Assembly: GCA_003550325.1 (NCBI GenBank)
Contig: QKWP01001119.1
Location: forward strand, 9,264 to 73,263
Origin: Gigaspora rosea
Taxonomy: Eukaryota; Glomeromycota; Glomeromycetes; Diversisporales; Gigasporaceae
Length of the DNA stretch: 64,000 bases
Direction: 5' to 3'
The position numbers were made by a program, and so were the translations under genes. This document shows, in pieces, positions 11,006 through 22,215 of this stretch; position 1 is the stretch's first letter, and each line of letters opens with the position of its first letter. The notes under the pieces are model-generated. The model had not been told where the DNA came from, ran no database searches, and saw only the letters and a list, made by a program, of their open reading frames with translations.

Positions 11006-13957
11006 ATGAGTAAAAACAAAAAAAAGGATTTAAATAAATCAATAAAAGTTGATTCAATAAATACAAACGCGTTAAATAATAAGCGTGGGGCAACTTATCG
11101 CACGTTGCAAAAATTTGATGACTCACTAGAATATTTAAACAAAACATTGAAAACTAATTCAAACGATGTAGGCGCATTAAGTGAGCGTGGAACAACTTAT
11201 CGCATGATGAACAGATATGACGAATCATTATCAGATTTAAATAAAGTATTAGAAATGATATTAATGCAGCGTGTAGAAACTTATCACAAGATGAAAAGAT
11301 ACAAAGAATCACTATCTGATTTAAATAAATTATTAGAAATTAATCCAAATAACGCAGTTGTGTTAGCAACCCGTGGAGAAACTAATCGTATGATAGAAAG
11401 ATATGAAGAATCACTAGCTGATTTAAACAAATCACTAGACATTAAGCCAGATAATTCAGACGCATTAAATAAGCGTGGAGTAACTTATCGAATGATGAAT
11501 AAATACGAAAAATCACTAGAAGATTTTGATAAATCATTAAAACTTCGTCCACATAATGCAGAAGCATTAAAGCAACGTGAAAAAACTTATCACAAGATGA
11601 AAAAACCGACAGAACTACTAGCAGAATTAAATAAGTCATTAAAAACTAATCCACAAGATGCAGAAGCATTAAGGCATCGCGGAGTAACATATCGCAAATT
11701 GAATAGATACGAAGAATCACTAACAGACTTAAATAAATCATTAGAAATTAATCCAAATAGTGCACTTGCATTAGCAGGCCGTGGAGTAACTTATAGAATG
11801 ATGGACAGATACGAAGCATCACTAGCAGATTTAAATAAATCATTAGACATTGATGATCAAAGCGCAACTGTATTAGCAGAGCGTGGAATAACTTATTGCA
11901 TGATGAACAGGTATAAAGAATCACTAGTAAATTTAAATAAGTCATTAAAAATTAGTCGAGATAATGCATATACATTAGCAAACCGTGGAAAAACTTATCG
12001 CATGATGGATAAATACGAAAAATCACTAGCAGACTTAAATAAATCATTAGAAATTAATCCAGATAGTGTAGAAGCATTAGCAGACCGTAGTAAAACTTAT
12101 TTTATGTTGGAAAAATACGAAGAATCACTAGACGATTTAAATAAATCATTAGAAATTCATCCAAATAATGCCGACGCATTAAGAAACCGTGGTGCAACAT
12201 ATTTTAAAATGAACAGATTCGAAGAATCACTAGTAGATTTAAATAAATCATTGGAAATTAACCAAAATAATGCAGAAGCATTAAAATACCGTGGTACAAC
12301 ATATTTTAAAATGAATAGATACGAGGAATCACTAGCAGATTTAAATAAATTACTAGAAATTAATTCAAATGATGCCGACACATTAAGTGAGCGTGGAGTA
12401 ACTTATCGCATGATGAACAGATACGAAGATTCATTATCAGATTTAAATAAATCATTAGAACTTAATCCAAATAATGTGGAGGTATTAAAGCAGCGTGGAG
12501 TAACTTATTGCAAGATGAGCAGATATGAAGAATCACTAGCGGATTTGAATAAATTATTAAAGTTGAATCCAGATAATGCATTTGCGCTAGCAAACCGTGG
12601 AGAAACTTATCGCATGATGGACAGATACGAAAAATCACTAGCAGATTTAAATAAATCATTAAAAATAAATCCAAATAATGCAAACGCATTAAGTGAGCGT
12701 GGAACAACTTATTACATGATGAACAGATATGAAGAATCACTAACTGATTTAAATAAATCATTAGAGATTGATCCAAATAATGCAGACGCATTAGCATACC
12801 GTGGAGCAACTTACCTTATGATGAACAGATACGAAGAATCACTAATAGATTTAAATAAATCATTAGAAATTAATCCAAATAATGCAGAAGCATTAACATG
12901 CCGTGGTGCAACTTATCTTATGATGAACAGATACGAAGAATCACTAACTGATTTAAATGAGACATTAGAAATTAATCTAAATAATGCCGACGCATTAAAA
13001 AACCGTGGCGCGACATATTTTAAAATGAACAGATTCGAAGAATCACTAGCAGATTTAGATAATTCATTAGAAATTAATCCAAATAATGCATTTACATTGG
13101 TAAACCGTGGAAAAACCTATTTCATGATATACAAATACGAAGAATCACTAGCAGATTTAAATCGGTCATTAGAAATTAATCCGAACAATGCAGAATCATT
13201 AGCATACCGTGGAGCAACTTATTTTATGATGAATATATACGTAAAATCACTAGCTGATTTAGATAAGTCATTAAAAATTGATCCAAATAATGCATTTGCA
13301 TTAAAAACCCGCGGTATAATATATTTTAAAATGAATATATACGACGAATCACTAGCAGATTTAAATAAATCATTAGAAATCAATCCAAATAATGCAGAAG
13401 CATTAGCATATCGTGGAGCAACTTATTTTATGGCGAACAGATATGAGCAATCACTAGCAGATTTAAACAAATCATTAGAAATTAATTCAGATATTGCATT
13501 TGCATTACAAAACCGTGGTTTAATATATTTTAAGATGAATAGATTCGACGATTCACTAACGGATTTAAATAAATCATTGGAAATTGATCCAGATAATGCT
13601 GACGCATTAAAAAACCGTGGTGCAACATATTTTAAGATGAACAGATTCGAGGAATCACTAGCAGATTTAAATAAATCATTAGAAACTAATCCAAATGATG
13701 CAGACGTGTTAAGTGAGCGTGGAATAACATACCACATGATGAACAGATATGAAGAATCACTAACAGATTTAAATAAATCATTAGAAATTCGTCCAAATAA
13801 TTACGAAATATTAAAGCACCGTGGAGTAATTTATCGTAAAATGAACTTATATGAAGAATCACTAGTAGATTTAAATAAATATTTAGAAATTAATCCAGAT
13901 AATGCATTTGCACTAGCAAACCGTGGAGCAACTTACCGCATGATGAATAAATATTAG
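11006..13957 (+). CDS. Giant TPR-repeat protein, 5' part (first ~28 units)
   Basis: An intronless frame of 983 codons starts at an ATG followed by a lysine-rich leader (MSKNKKKDLNKSIK) and enters tetratricopeptide repeats at once. Units are 34 residues (102 bp) with consensus ADALANRGATYRMMNRYEES and LADLNKSLEINPNN. They keep TPR positions G8, Y11, L24-like and P32, but serine often stands where alanine is usual at positions 20 and 27. TPR arrays form superhelical scaffolds for protein binding; no other domain or membrane segment is present. One early unit, at about 11256-11282, is shortened (KVLEMILMQRVETY). The frame ends at TAG 13955-13957 where GAAGAATCAC, present in the other units, is missing: a 10-bp deletion that both creates the stop and shifts the frame. 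The array continues in the next frame, so this and the following entry are one gene, either broken or misassembled here. Confidence 0.85.
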   Translation: MSKNKKKDLNKSIKVDSINTNALNNKRGATYRTLQKFDDSLEYLNKTLKTNSNDVGALSERGTTYRMMNRYDESLSDLNKVLEMILMQRVETYHKMKRYKESLSDLNKLLEINPNNAVVLATRGETNRMIERYEESLADLNKSLDIKPDNSDALNKRGVTYRMMNKYEKSLEDFDKSLKLRPHNAEALKQREKTYHKMKKPTELLAELNKSLKTNPQDAEALRHRGVTYRKLNRYEESLTDLNKSLEINPNSALALAGRGVTYRMMDRYEASLADLNKSLDIDDQSATVLAERGITYCMMNRYKESLVNLNKSLKISRDNAYTLANRGKTYRMMDKYEKSLADLNKSLEINPDSVEALADRSKTYFMLEKYEESLDDLNKSLEIHPNNADALRNRGATYFKMNRFEESLVDLNKSLEINQNNAEALKYRGTTYFKMNRYEESLADLNKLLEINSNDADTLSERGVTYRMMNRYEDSLSDLNKSLELNPNNVEVLKQRGVTYCKMSRYEESLADLNKLLKLNPDNAFALANRGETYRMMDRYEKSLADLNKSLKINPNNANALSERGTTYYMMNRYEESLTDLNKSLEIDPNNADALAYRGATYLMMNRYEESLIDLNKSLEINPNNAEALTCRGATYLMMNRYEESLTDLNETLEINLNNADALKNRGATYFKMNRFEESLADLDNSLEINPNNAFTLVNRGKTYFMIYKYEESLADLNRSLEINPNNAESLAYRGATYFMMNIYVKSLADLDKSLKIDPNNAFALKTRGIIYFKMNIYDESLADLNKSLEINPNNAEALAYRGATYFMANRYEQSLADLNKSLEINSDIAFALQNRGLIYFKMNRFDDSLTDLNKSLEIDPDNADALKNRGATYFKMNRFEESLADLNKSLETNPNDADVLSERGITYHMMNRYEESLTDLNKSLEIRPNNYEILKHRGVIYRKMNLYEESLVDLNKYLEINPDNAFALANRGATYRMMNKY

Positions 13958-14031
13958 CAGATTTAAATAAATCACTAGAAGTTAATCCAAATGATGCAGA
14001 CGCATTAAATGAGCGTGGAATAACTTATCGC

Positions 14032-17000
14032 ATGATGAACGGATATGAAAAATCACTAGCAGATTTAAATACATCATTGGAAATTTGTCCAAATAATGAA
14101 AAAGTATTAAAGCAGCGAGGAGTAACTTATCGCAAGATGAACAGATATGAAGAATCACTAGCAGATTTAAATGAATCATTAGAGATTAGTCCAAATGATA
14201 CATTTACGTTAGCAAACCGTGGAGAAACTTATCGCATGATGGACAGATACGACGAATCATTAGCAGATTTGAATCAATCCTTAGAAATTAATCCAAATAA
14301 TGCAGAAGCATTAGTATATCGTGGAGCGACTTATCTTATAATGAGCAGATACGAGGAATCACTAGCAGATTTAAATAAATCATTAGAAATTAATCCAAAT
14401 AATGCCGACGCATTAAAACATCGTGGTGTGACATACTTTAAAATGAACAGATTCGAAGAATCATTAGCAGATTTAAATAAATTATTAGAAATTAATCCGA
14501 ATGATGCAGACGCACTAAGTGAACGTGGAACAACTTATCGTATAATAAACAGATATGAAGAATCACTAGCAGATTTAAATAAATCATTAGAGATTAATCC
14601 AGATAATGCATTTGCGTTAGCAAACCGTGGAGAAACTTATCGAATGATGGACAGACACGAAAAATCATTAACAGATTTAAATAAATTATTAGAAATTAAT
14701 CCAAATGATGAATTTGCATTATTTAACCGTGGAGATGCTTATCGTATAATAAACAGATATGAAGAATCGTTAGCAGATTTAAATAAATTATTAGAAATTA
14801 ATCCAAACAATGCAGACGCATTAGCATGCCGTGGTGCAACTTATCTTATGATGAACAGATACGAGGAATCACTAGCTGATTTAAATAAGACATTAGAAGT
14901 TAATCCAAATAATGCAGATGCTTTAAATGATCGTGGAGTAACTTACCGCATGATGAACAAATATGAAGAATCATTAGAAGATTTAAATAAATCATTAGAG
15001 ATCAATCCAGATAATGTATTTACATTAGCAAACCGTGGAAAAACTTATTACATGATGGACAGATACGATGAATCACTAGCTGATTTAAATAAATCCTTAG
15101 AAATTAATCCAAATAATGCAAAAGCATTAGAATACCGTGGAGTGACTTATCTTATAATGAACAGATACGAAGAATCACTAGCAAGTTTCAATAAATCATT
15201 AGAAATTGACCCAAATAATGTAGAAGCATTAAAAAACCGTGGAACAACATATTTTAAGATGAATAAATACGAGAAATCACTAGTAGATTTAAATAAATCA
15301 TTAGAAATAAATCCAAATGATGCAGACGCATTAAGTGAGCGTGGAATAACTTATTGCATGATAGATAGATATGAAGAATCGCTAGCAGATTTAAATAATT
15401 CATTAAATATTAATCCAGATAATGCATTTGCGTTAGCAAACCGTGGAGAAACTTATCGAAAGATGGACAGATATGAAGAATCACTAACAGATTTAAATAA
15501 ATCATTAGAAATTAATCCAAATAATGCAAACGCATTAAGTGAGCGTGGAGTAACTTACCGCATGATGTACAAATATGAAGAATCATTAGATGATTTAAAT
15601 AAATCATTAGGCATTAACCCAAATAATGCATTTACATTAGCAAACCGTGGAGAAACTTATCACATGATGGCCAGATACGACGAATCACTAGTTGATTTAA
15701 ATAAATCCTTAGAAATTAATCCAAATAATGCGAAAGCATTGGCGTACCGTGGAGCAACTTATCTTATAATGAACAGATGCGAGGAATCACTAGTTGATTT
15801 AAATAAGACATTAGAAATTAATCCAAATAATGCCGACGCATTAAAAAACCGTGGTGCAACATATTTTAAAATGAACAGATTCGAAGAATCACTAGTAGAT
15901 TTAAATAAATCATTGGAAATTAACCCAAATAATTCAGACGCATTAAGAAAACGTGGTACAACATATTTTAAGATGGATAGATACGAAGAATCACTAGCAG
16001 ATTTAAATAAATTATTAGAAGCAAATCCAAATGATGCAGACGCATTAAATGATCGTGGAACAACTTATCGCATAATAAACAGATATGAAGAATCACTAGC
16101 AGATTTAAATAAATCATTAAAGATTAATCCAGATAATGCATTTGCATTAGCAAACCGTGGAGGAACTTATCGAAAGATGAACAGATACAAAGAATCACTA
16201 ACAGATTTAAATAAATCATTAGAAATTAATTCAAATAATGCAGATGCATTAAGTGAGCGTGGAGTAATTTACCGCATAATGAACAAATATGAAGAATCAT
16301 TAGAAGATTTAAATAAATCATTAGAAATCAATCCATATAATGCATTTACATTAGCAAACCGTGGAGAAACCTATCACATGATGGACAGATACGACGAATC
16401 ACTGGTTGATTTAAATAAATCCTTAGAAATTAATCCAAATATTGCAGAAGCATTAGCATACCGTGGAGCAACATATCTTATAATGAACAAATACGAGGAA
16501 TCACTAGCTGATTTAAACAAGACATTAGAAATTAATCCAAATAATGCCGACGCATTAAAAAACCGTGGCGCGACATATTTTAAAATGAACAGATTCGAAG
16601 AATCACTAGTAGATTTAAATAAATCACTGGAAATTAACCCAAGTAATGCAGACGCATTAAAAAATCGTGGTACAACATATTTTAAGATGGATAGGTACGA
16701 AGAATCACTAGCAGATTTAAATAAATTATTAGAAATAAATCCAAATGATACAGAAGCATTAAGTGAGCGTGGGGAAACTTATCGTAAATTGAACAGATCC
16801 AAAGAATCATGTGCAGATTTAGATAAATTATTAGAAATTAATCCAAATGATGAATTTGCATTGTTTAACCGTGGAGAGGCTTATCGCATAATAAACAGAT
16901 ATGAAGAATCACTAGTTGATTTAAATAAATTATTAGAAATTAATCCAAATAATGCAGAAGCATTAGCAAACCGTGGAGAAACTTATCGTATGATGGACAA

Positions 17001-20000
17001 ATATGAAGAATCATTAACAGATTTAAATAAATCATTAGAAATTAATCCAAATAATGCAAAAGCATTAGCATACCATGGAGCAACTTACCGCATGATGGAC
17101 AGATACGAAGAATCACTAGCAGTTTTAAATAAATCATTAAAAATTAATCCAAACAATGCAGAAGCATTAAGAAACCGTGGCGCGACATATTTTAAAATGA
17201 ATAGATACGACGAATCCTTAGCAGATTTAAACAAATCATTAGAAATTAATCCAGATAATGCAGAAGCGTTAGCATGCCTTGGAGCAACTTATCTTATGAT
17301 GAAAAGATATGAGGAATCACTAGCAAACTTAAATAAATCATTAGAAATTAACCCAAATCATGCAGACGCATTAAAAAACCGTGGTACAACATATTTAAAG
17401 ATGAACAAATTCGAGGAATCACTAGCAAATTTAAATAAATTATTAGAAATAAATTCAAATAATGCAGACGCATTAAAGCAACACGGGGTAACTTATCACA
17501 TGATGAACAGATATGAAGAATCACTAGAAGAGTTAGACAATGCAGGTGTACCAAGGCAGCGTAGAATAACACATCATAATGAGAAAAGATATGTAGAAAT
17601 ATTAGCGGATTTAAATAAAATATTGGAATTTAATCCAAGTAATGCGGAAGCATTAGCAAGCCGTGGAGCAACTTATCTTATGATGAACAGCTACGAAGAA
17701 TCACTAGCGGATTTAAATAAATCATTAAAAATTGATCCAAATAATGCATTTGCATTAAAAAACCGTGGAGAAACTTATCGCATGATGAGCAGATACGAAG
17801 AATCACTGGCGGATTTAAATAAATTATTAAAAATTAATCCAAATGATGAATTTGCATTATTTAGCCGTGGAGAAACTTATCGCATATTAAACAGATACAA
17901 AGAATCACTTGTAGATTTTAACAAATTATTAGAAATTTACCCGAATGATGCATTTACATTAGCAAGCCGTGGAAGAATTTATCGCATGATGAACAGATAC
18001 GAGGAATCATTAGCAGATTTAAATGAATCACTAGTAATTAATCCAAATAATGCATTTACATTAGCAGACCGTGGAAAAACTTACCGCATGATGGACAGAT
18101 ACAAAGAATCGCTAGAAGATTTAAATAAATCATTAGAAATTAATCCAAATAATGCAGACGCATTAAAAAACCGTGGTATAATACATTTTAAGATGAACAA
18201 ATATGAAGAATCACTAGCTGATTTAAATGAATCATTAAAAATTAATCCAAATAATGCAGAAGTATTAGCATACCGTGGAGCAACTTATCTTATGGTGCAT
18301 AGATACGACGAGTCACTAGCTGATTTAAATAAATCCTTAGAAATTAATCCAAATAATTCCGACGCATTAAAAAACCGTGGCATAATATATTTTAAGATGA
18401 ACAGATACGAAGAATCACTATCAAATTTAAATAAATCTTTAGACATTAATCCAGATGATGAAAATACATTAGCATACCGCGGAGCAACTTATCTTATGAT
18501 GAACAAATACAAAAAATCACTAGTAGATTTAAATAAATCATTAAAAATTAATCCAAATAATACAGAAGCATTAGTATATCGTGGAGCAACTTATCGCAAG
18601 ATAAATAAATACGAAGAATCACTAGCTGATTTAAATAAATCATTAGAAATCAATTCAAATAATGCAGAAGCATTAGCATACCGTGGAGCAACTTATCTTA
18701 TGTTGAACAGATACGACGAATCACTAGCAGATTTAAATAAATCATTAGAAATTAATCCAAATAATGCAAAAGCATTAGCATACCATGGAGCAACTTACCT
18801 TATGATGGACAGATACGAAGAATCACTAGCAGACTTAAATAAATCATTAAAAATTAATCCAAATAATGAAGAAGCATTAGCACACCGCGGAGCAACTTAT
18901 CTTATGATGAATAGATGTGAGGAATCACTAGCTGATTTAAATAAATCATTAGAAATTAATCCAAATAATGCAGAAGCATTAGCATACCGCGGAATAACTT
19001 GTCGCAAGATAAACAAATACGAAGAATCAATAGTAGACTTAAATAAATCATTAAAAATTAATTCAAATAATGGAAAAATATTAATGCAACGTGGAATAAC
19101 TTATCGTAAGATGAACAGATACGAAGAATCACTAGTAGATTTAAATAAATCGTTAGAAATTGATCCAGATAATGGATTTGCATTGGCAAATCGTGGAGCA
19201 ACTTATTTTATGATGGACAAATACAAGGAGTCACTAACAGATTTAGATAAGTCATTAGATATTAATCCCAATAATGCATTTGCATTAAGAAACTGTGGTA
19301 AAATATATTTTAAGATGAACAGATACGATGAATCGCTAGCAGATTTAAATAAATCATTAGAAATTAATCCAAATGATGCAGAATCATTAGCATACCGTGG
19401 AACAACTTATTTTATAATGAAAAAATACGAGGAATCACTAGCAGATTTAATTAAATCATTAGAAATTAATCCAAACAATGTGTTTACATTAGCAAGCCGT
19501 GGAAAACTTTATCGCATGATGAACAGATACGAAAAATCGTTAGCAGATTTAAATAAATTAATAGAAATTAATTCAGATAATGCAGATGCATTTGCAAGCC
19601 GTGGAGAAACTTATCTTATGATGAATAGATACGAGGAATCATTAGTAGATTTAAATAAATCATTAGAAATTAATCCAAATAATGCAGAAGCATTAGCATA
19701 TCGTGGAGCAACTTATCTTATGATGAATAAACACGACGAATCACTAGCAGATTTAAATAAATCATTGGCACTTAATCCAGATAATACATTTACATTAAAA
19801 AACCGTGGTATATTATATTTTAAGATGAACAAATACTACGAATCACTAGAAGATTTAAATCAATTGTTAAAAATTAGCCCAAAATGTACAGAAGCATTAT
19901 CAGTCTGTAAAATGATTTACCAAAAAATGAAAGGAGAATCACCACAGTATCAATACTTATGCGAAGGATTACTAGAAGATTTAAATAGATCATTAAAAAT

Positions 20001-20460
20001 TAATCCAAATAATGCCGAAACATTAAAATATCGTGGAATAATTTATCACATGATATACAGTTATAGACAATCGCTAACAGACTTAAACAAGTCATTAGAA
20101 ACTAATCCAAATAATGCATTCGCATTAGCAAATCGTGGAGTAACCTATTGCAAAATGGATAAATACGAAGAATCACTAGCAGACTTAAATAAATCATTAG
20201 AAATTAATCCAAATAGTGCATTTGCATTAGCAAACCGTGGAGCAACCTATCTCAAGATGAGTAAATACGAAGAATCACTAGCAGACTTAAATAAATCATT
20301 GGAAATTAATCCAAATTATGAATTTGCATTAATAAAACGTGAAAAAATAAATCGCATAATAAACAAATGTGAAGAATCACTAGCAGAATCAAATAAATTA
20401 TCCGAACTTTACAGAGCCATAGTTGTTTATAAGGATATAGTTTACCATAAAAATTCTTAA
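14032..20460 (+). CDS. Giant TPR-repeat protein, 3' part (~63 units)
   Basis: This is the direct continuation of the preceding TPR array in the -1 frame. The repeat frame is already open from about 13955; 14032 is only the first ATG. It encodes 2,142 residues, nearly all 34-residue TPR units. The array is most regular between 14.2 and 17.4 kb. It has an aberrant unit near 17530-17600 (NAGVPRQRRITHHNEKRY) and another near 19870-19980 (SPKCTEALSVCKMIYQKMK). The C-terminus decays into a degenerate unit before the stop at 20458-20460. Between 15.4 and 16.9 kb the units repeat as a block of seven (714 bp). No signal peptide, membrane segment or enzymatic domain is seen. Joined with the 5' part, the protein would exceed 3,100 residues with about 90 TPRs, far longer than typical TPR proteins. 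The role is presumably a scaffold; partners are unknown. Confidence 0.85.
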   Translation: MMNGYEKSLADLNTSLEICPNNEKVLKQRGVTYRKMNRYEESLADLNESLEISPNDTFTLANRGETYRMMDRYDESLADLNQSLEINPNNAEALVYRGATYLIMSRYEESLADLNKSLEINPNNADALKHRGVTYFKMNRFEESLADLNKLLEINPNDADALSERGTTYRIINRYEESLADLNKSLEINPDNAFALANRGETYRMMDRHEKSLTDLNKLLEINPNDEFALFNRGDAYRIINRYEESLADLNKLLEINPNNADALACRGATYLMMNRYEESLADLNKTLEVNPNNADALNDRGVTYRMMNKYEESLEDLNKSLEINPDNVFTLANRGKTYYMMDRYDESLADLNKSLEINPNNAKALEYRGVTYLIMNRYEESLASFNKSLEIDPNNVEALKNRGTTYFKMNKYEKSLVDLNKSLEINPNDADALSERGITYCMIDRYEESLADLNNSLNINPDNAFALANRGETYRKMDRYEESLTDLNKSLEINPNNANALSERGVTYRMMYKYEESLDDLNKSLGINPNNAFTLANRGETYHMMARYDESLVDLNKSLEINPNNAKALAYRGATYLIMNRCEESLVDLNKTLEINPNNADALKNRGATYFKMNRFEESLVDLNKSLEINPNNSDALRKRGTTYFKMDRYEESLADLNKLLEANPNDADALNDRGTTYRIINRYEESLADLNKSLKINPDNAFALANRGGTYRKMNRYKESLTDLNKSLEINSNNADALSERGVIYRIMNKYEESLEDLNKSLEINPYNAFTLANRGETYHMMDRYDESLVDLNKSLEINPNIAEALAYRGATYLIMNKYEESLADLNKTLEINPNNADALKNRGATYFKMNRFEESLVDLNKSLEINPSNADALKNRGTTYFKMDRYEESLADLNKLLEINPNDTEALSERGETYRKLNRSKESCADLDKLLEINPNDEFALFNRGEAYRIINRYEESLVDLNKLLEINPNNAEALANRGETYRMMDKYEESLTDLNKSLEINPNNAKALAYHGATYRMMDRYEESLAVLNKSLKINPNNAEALRNRGATYFKMNRYDESLADLNKSLEINPDNAEALACLGATYLMMKRYEESLANLNKSLEINPNHADALKNRGTTYLKMNKFEESLANLNKLLEINSNNADALKQHGVTYHMMNRYEESLEELDNAGVPRQRRITHHNEKRYVEILADLNKILEFNPSNAEALASRGATYLMMNSYEESLADLNKSLKIDPNNAFALKNRGETYRMMSRYEESLADLNKLLKINPNDEFALFSRGETYRILNRYKESLVDFNKLLEIYPNDAFTLASRGRIYRMMNRYEESLADLNESLVINPNNAFTLADRGKTYRMMDRYKESLEDLNKSLEINPNNADALKNRGIIHFKMNKYEESLADLNESLKINPNNAEVLAYRGATYLMVHRYDESLADLNKSLEINPNNSDALKNRGIIYFKMNRYEESLSNLNKSLDINPDDENTLAYRGATYLMMNKYKKSLVDLNKSLKINPNNTEALVYRGATYRKINKYEESLADLNKSLEINSNNAEALAYRGATYLMLNRYDESLADLNKSLEINPNNAKALAYHGATYLMMDRYEESLADLNKSLKINPNNEEALAHRGATYLMMNRCEESLADLNKSLEINPNNAEALAYRGITCRKINKYEESIVDLNKSLKINSNNGKILMQRGITYRKMNRYEESLVDLNKSLEIDPDNGFALANRGATYFMMDKYKESLTDLDKSLDINPNNAFALRNCGKIYFKMNRYDESLADLNKSLEINPNDAESLAYRGTTYFIMKKYEESLADLIKSLEINPNNVFTLASRGKLYRMMNRYEKSLADLNKLIEINSDNADAFASRGETYLMMNRYEESLVDLNKSLEINPNNAEALAYRGATYLMMNKHDESLADLNKSLALNPDNTFTLKNRGILYFKMNKYYESLEDLNQLLKISPKCTEALSVCKMIYQKMKGESPQYQYLCEGLLEDLNRSLKINPNNAETLKYRGIIYHMIYSYRQSLTDLNKSLETNPNNAFALANRGVTYCKMDKYEESLADLNKSLEINPNSAFALANRGATYLKMSKYEESLADLNKSLEINPNYEFALIKREKINRIINKCEESLAESNKLSELYRAIVVYKDIVYHKNS

Positions 20461-20962
20461 CAAAGCTAGTATAGGATTAATTTTTTACTGCTAACACAAT
20501 TGTTTTTTATTAAGAAAATACAATTCTAAATCATCTTAAAATTTAATTTTTGGTTGATAAACTAAAAGGAATTGTGGAATCGAAGCTTCTTTATATTGTA
20601 ACGAATCAATGTTTAGTATGTTTAGTAATAGTATTTATTTTGTATTATATTCTTTCTTTTATTGTTATCATTTTGTCTATATTTTCATCCTACCAAACCA
20701 TTTTTGAAAGTAATATTGTGATTATTATTAATTTTCCTTCTAATAAATATATTTTAATCAGTTATACTAAAATAGATATTGTAAATTAATATATTTAATT
20801 CGCGAGTAATTCGGAGTTAAAATTTCATCTCGTAACAAATCCATCACTATGTTCCACAACATAAACAGTTTAAATTATAATCTATTCAAACTTAACATTG
20901 CCGGTTTAAATACATGTATTTAGATGCTTTGATATGAATGATATAAATTTATAATCAATATT
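20461..20962. other. 3' flank of the TPR gene
   Basis: AT-rich. A short hydrophobic frame at 20550-20789 starts at a TTG and is dominated by I/L/V/F residues from A/T-rich codons; I do not consider it a gene. No clear terminator is visible. Confidence 0.4.
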
Positions 20963-21220
20963 TACCGTAAAAGTTCATATACAAAGCCTGGGTCTAAATC
21001 ACTCCACCAATTTTGAAATCCTTTAGTAGACCCGGGGCTTAGTACTCGCCCAGAGGTTATTCATGAAAAGAAAAAAAAATTTAAAATGCATAAACACTTT
21101 GTATTTATAATAGATATTCTAACTATTTGAAAAAAAAAAACTGTATTTAATTAATAAGGATTCTATGGTTCGCGGGTCTATTATTTTGAGGGATCTTTAC
21201 TTGTATGAACTTTTACGGTA
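20963..21220. mobile_element. 258-bp MITE with 18-20 bp terminal inverted repeats
   Basis: The left end TACCGTAAAAGTTCATATAC is matched by GTATGAACTTTTACGGTA at the right end. The interior has no gene. The sequence just outside the right end (TTGAACAACCTCATCTACCA) also occurs, slightly changed, at about 2963-2984, so a second repeat family abuts it. Confidence 0.65.
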
Positions 21221-21327
21221 TTGAACAACCTCATCTACCATCACGCACTTCACTGACATATGAAAATATTATCGTAATTTCCCCGGAAGATTCCAATCTA
21301 TAGATCCTATTTTTTCTGTTCTAATCT

Positions 21328-21690
21328 TTATCGGCTAAGCCAAAAATTTTCGGCTTAGCCGGTTGATTTTTTCAAAATCGGCTAAGTTGACTCAAAAATA
21401 GAAATTGTATTTTACTTGAACTTGCGCAGTAGTGATCCTGCGATAGTGAAAAAGGCTTAGCTGGTTGATTTTTTAAAAAAATCAGCAACACTAATTGATT
21501 TGGTATGTCATTACAGAAATTTCAGATGTGGCAAATGAATGAACCTAAAATACAAGCAAGGTCGAGGCAAGATTTTTAATAGATTCCAAGATAAATACTG
21601 AATACTTTAAGAAAATCGACCAAGCTGACTAAGCTGATAAAATTATTGGCTTGGTCATAGCCGAAAAATTATGATCGGCCAAAAATCACT
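21328..21690. repeat. Element with subterminal CGGCTAAGCC repeats
   Basis: GGCTAAGCC and its complement GGCTTAGCC recur near the left end, with diverged forms (GGCTTGGTC, GACTAAGCTGA) near the right end. Together they give an inverted arrangement of about 360 bp. Exact ends are not resolved. The next 170 bp (21700-21870) contain a second motif group, CGCGTTATTTTGAGG and GCGTTAATTCGAGG, related to sequence at 55.4-55.75 kb. Confidence 0.45.
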
Positions 21691-22215
21691 ACGTGCATGC
21701 GCGTTATTTTGAGGCAAAAACCAGTCGTCTGACATATGAAAACATTTATGAAATCTGCTACCAAACGTACGCGTTAATTCGAGGTGCGCATGGGCGTCAT
21801 TTCGAAGTCATACATCTTATTTTTGGATGATAAGATTTTTGAATGACGCTCATGAGCGTTATTACGCGAAAATACGGTATAAAGTATATAAACTAAATAT
21901 TCCAACGTTTTTTTGTTCGTCCTTTTTTGATGTCTATTCCCGGTTGTAGATAATTCAATTCTAATAATATATTATTTCTGTTACACCTACACAATCAAAC
22001 ATTACTGATAGTATTTTTTAAGCCAAAAATTCAATTCTAATAAACCAACACAGTATACTATAGCATGTAAGTTAACAGTGTAATTGGCAAATATTCTTCA
22101 AGTAAATTTCGATGATTCCAAAATAAGAATAAAATCTCATAACTTATTATTCGTCATTCGTATACCAAAAGGTATTCATATAACTTTTTAAACTGTGACT
22201 CTTTTATAATGTTAA

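Noticed and set aside
11442-17572. Several 65-115 codon minus-strand frames inside the TPR gene
   Set aside because: They recur with the 102-bp period and are antisense shadows of the repeats.
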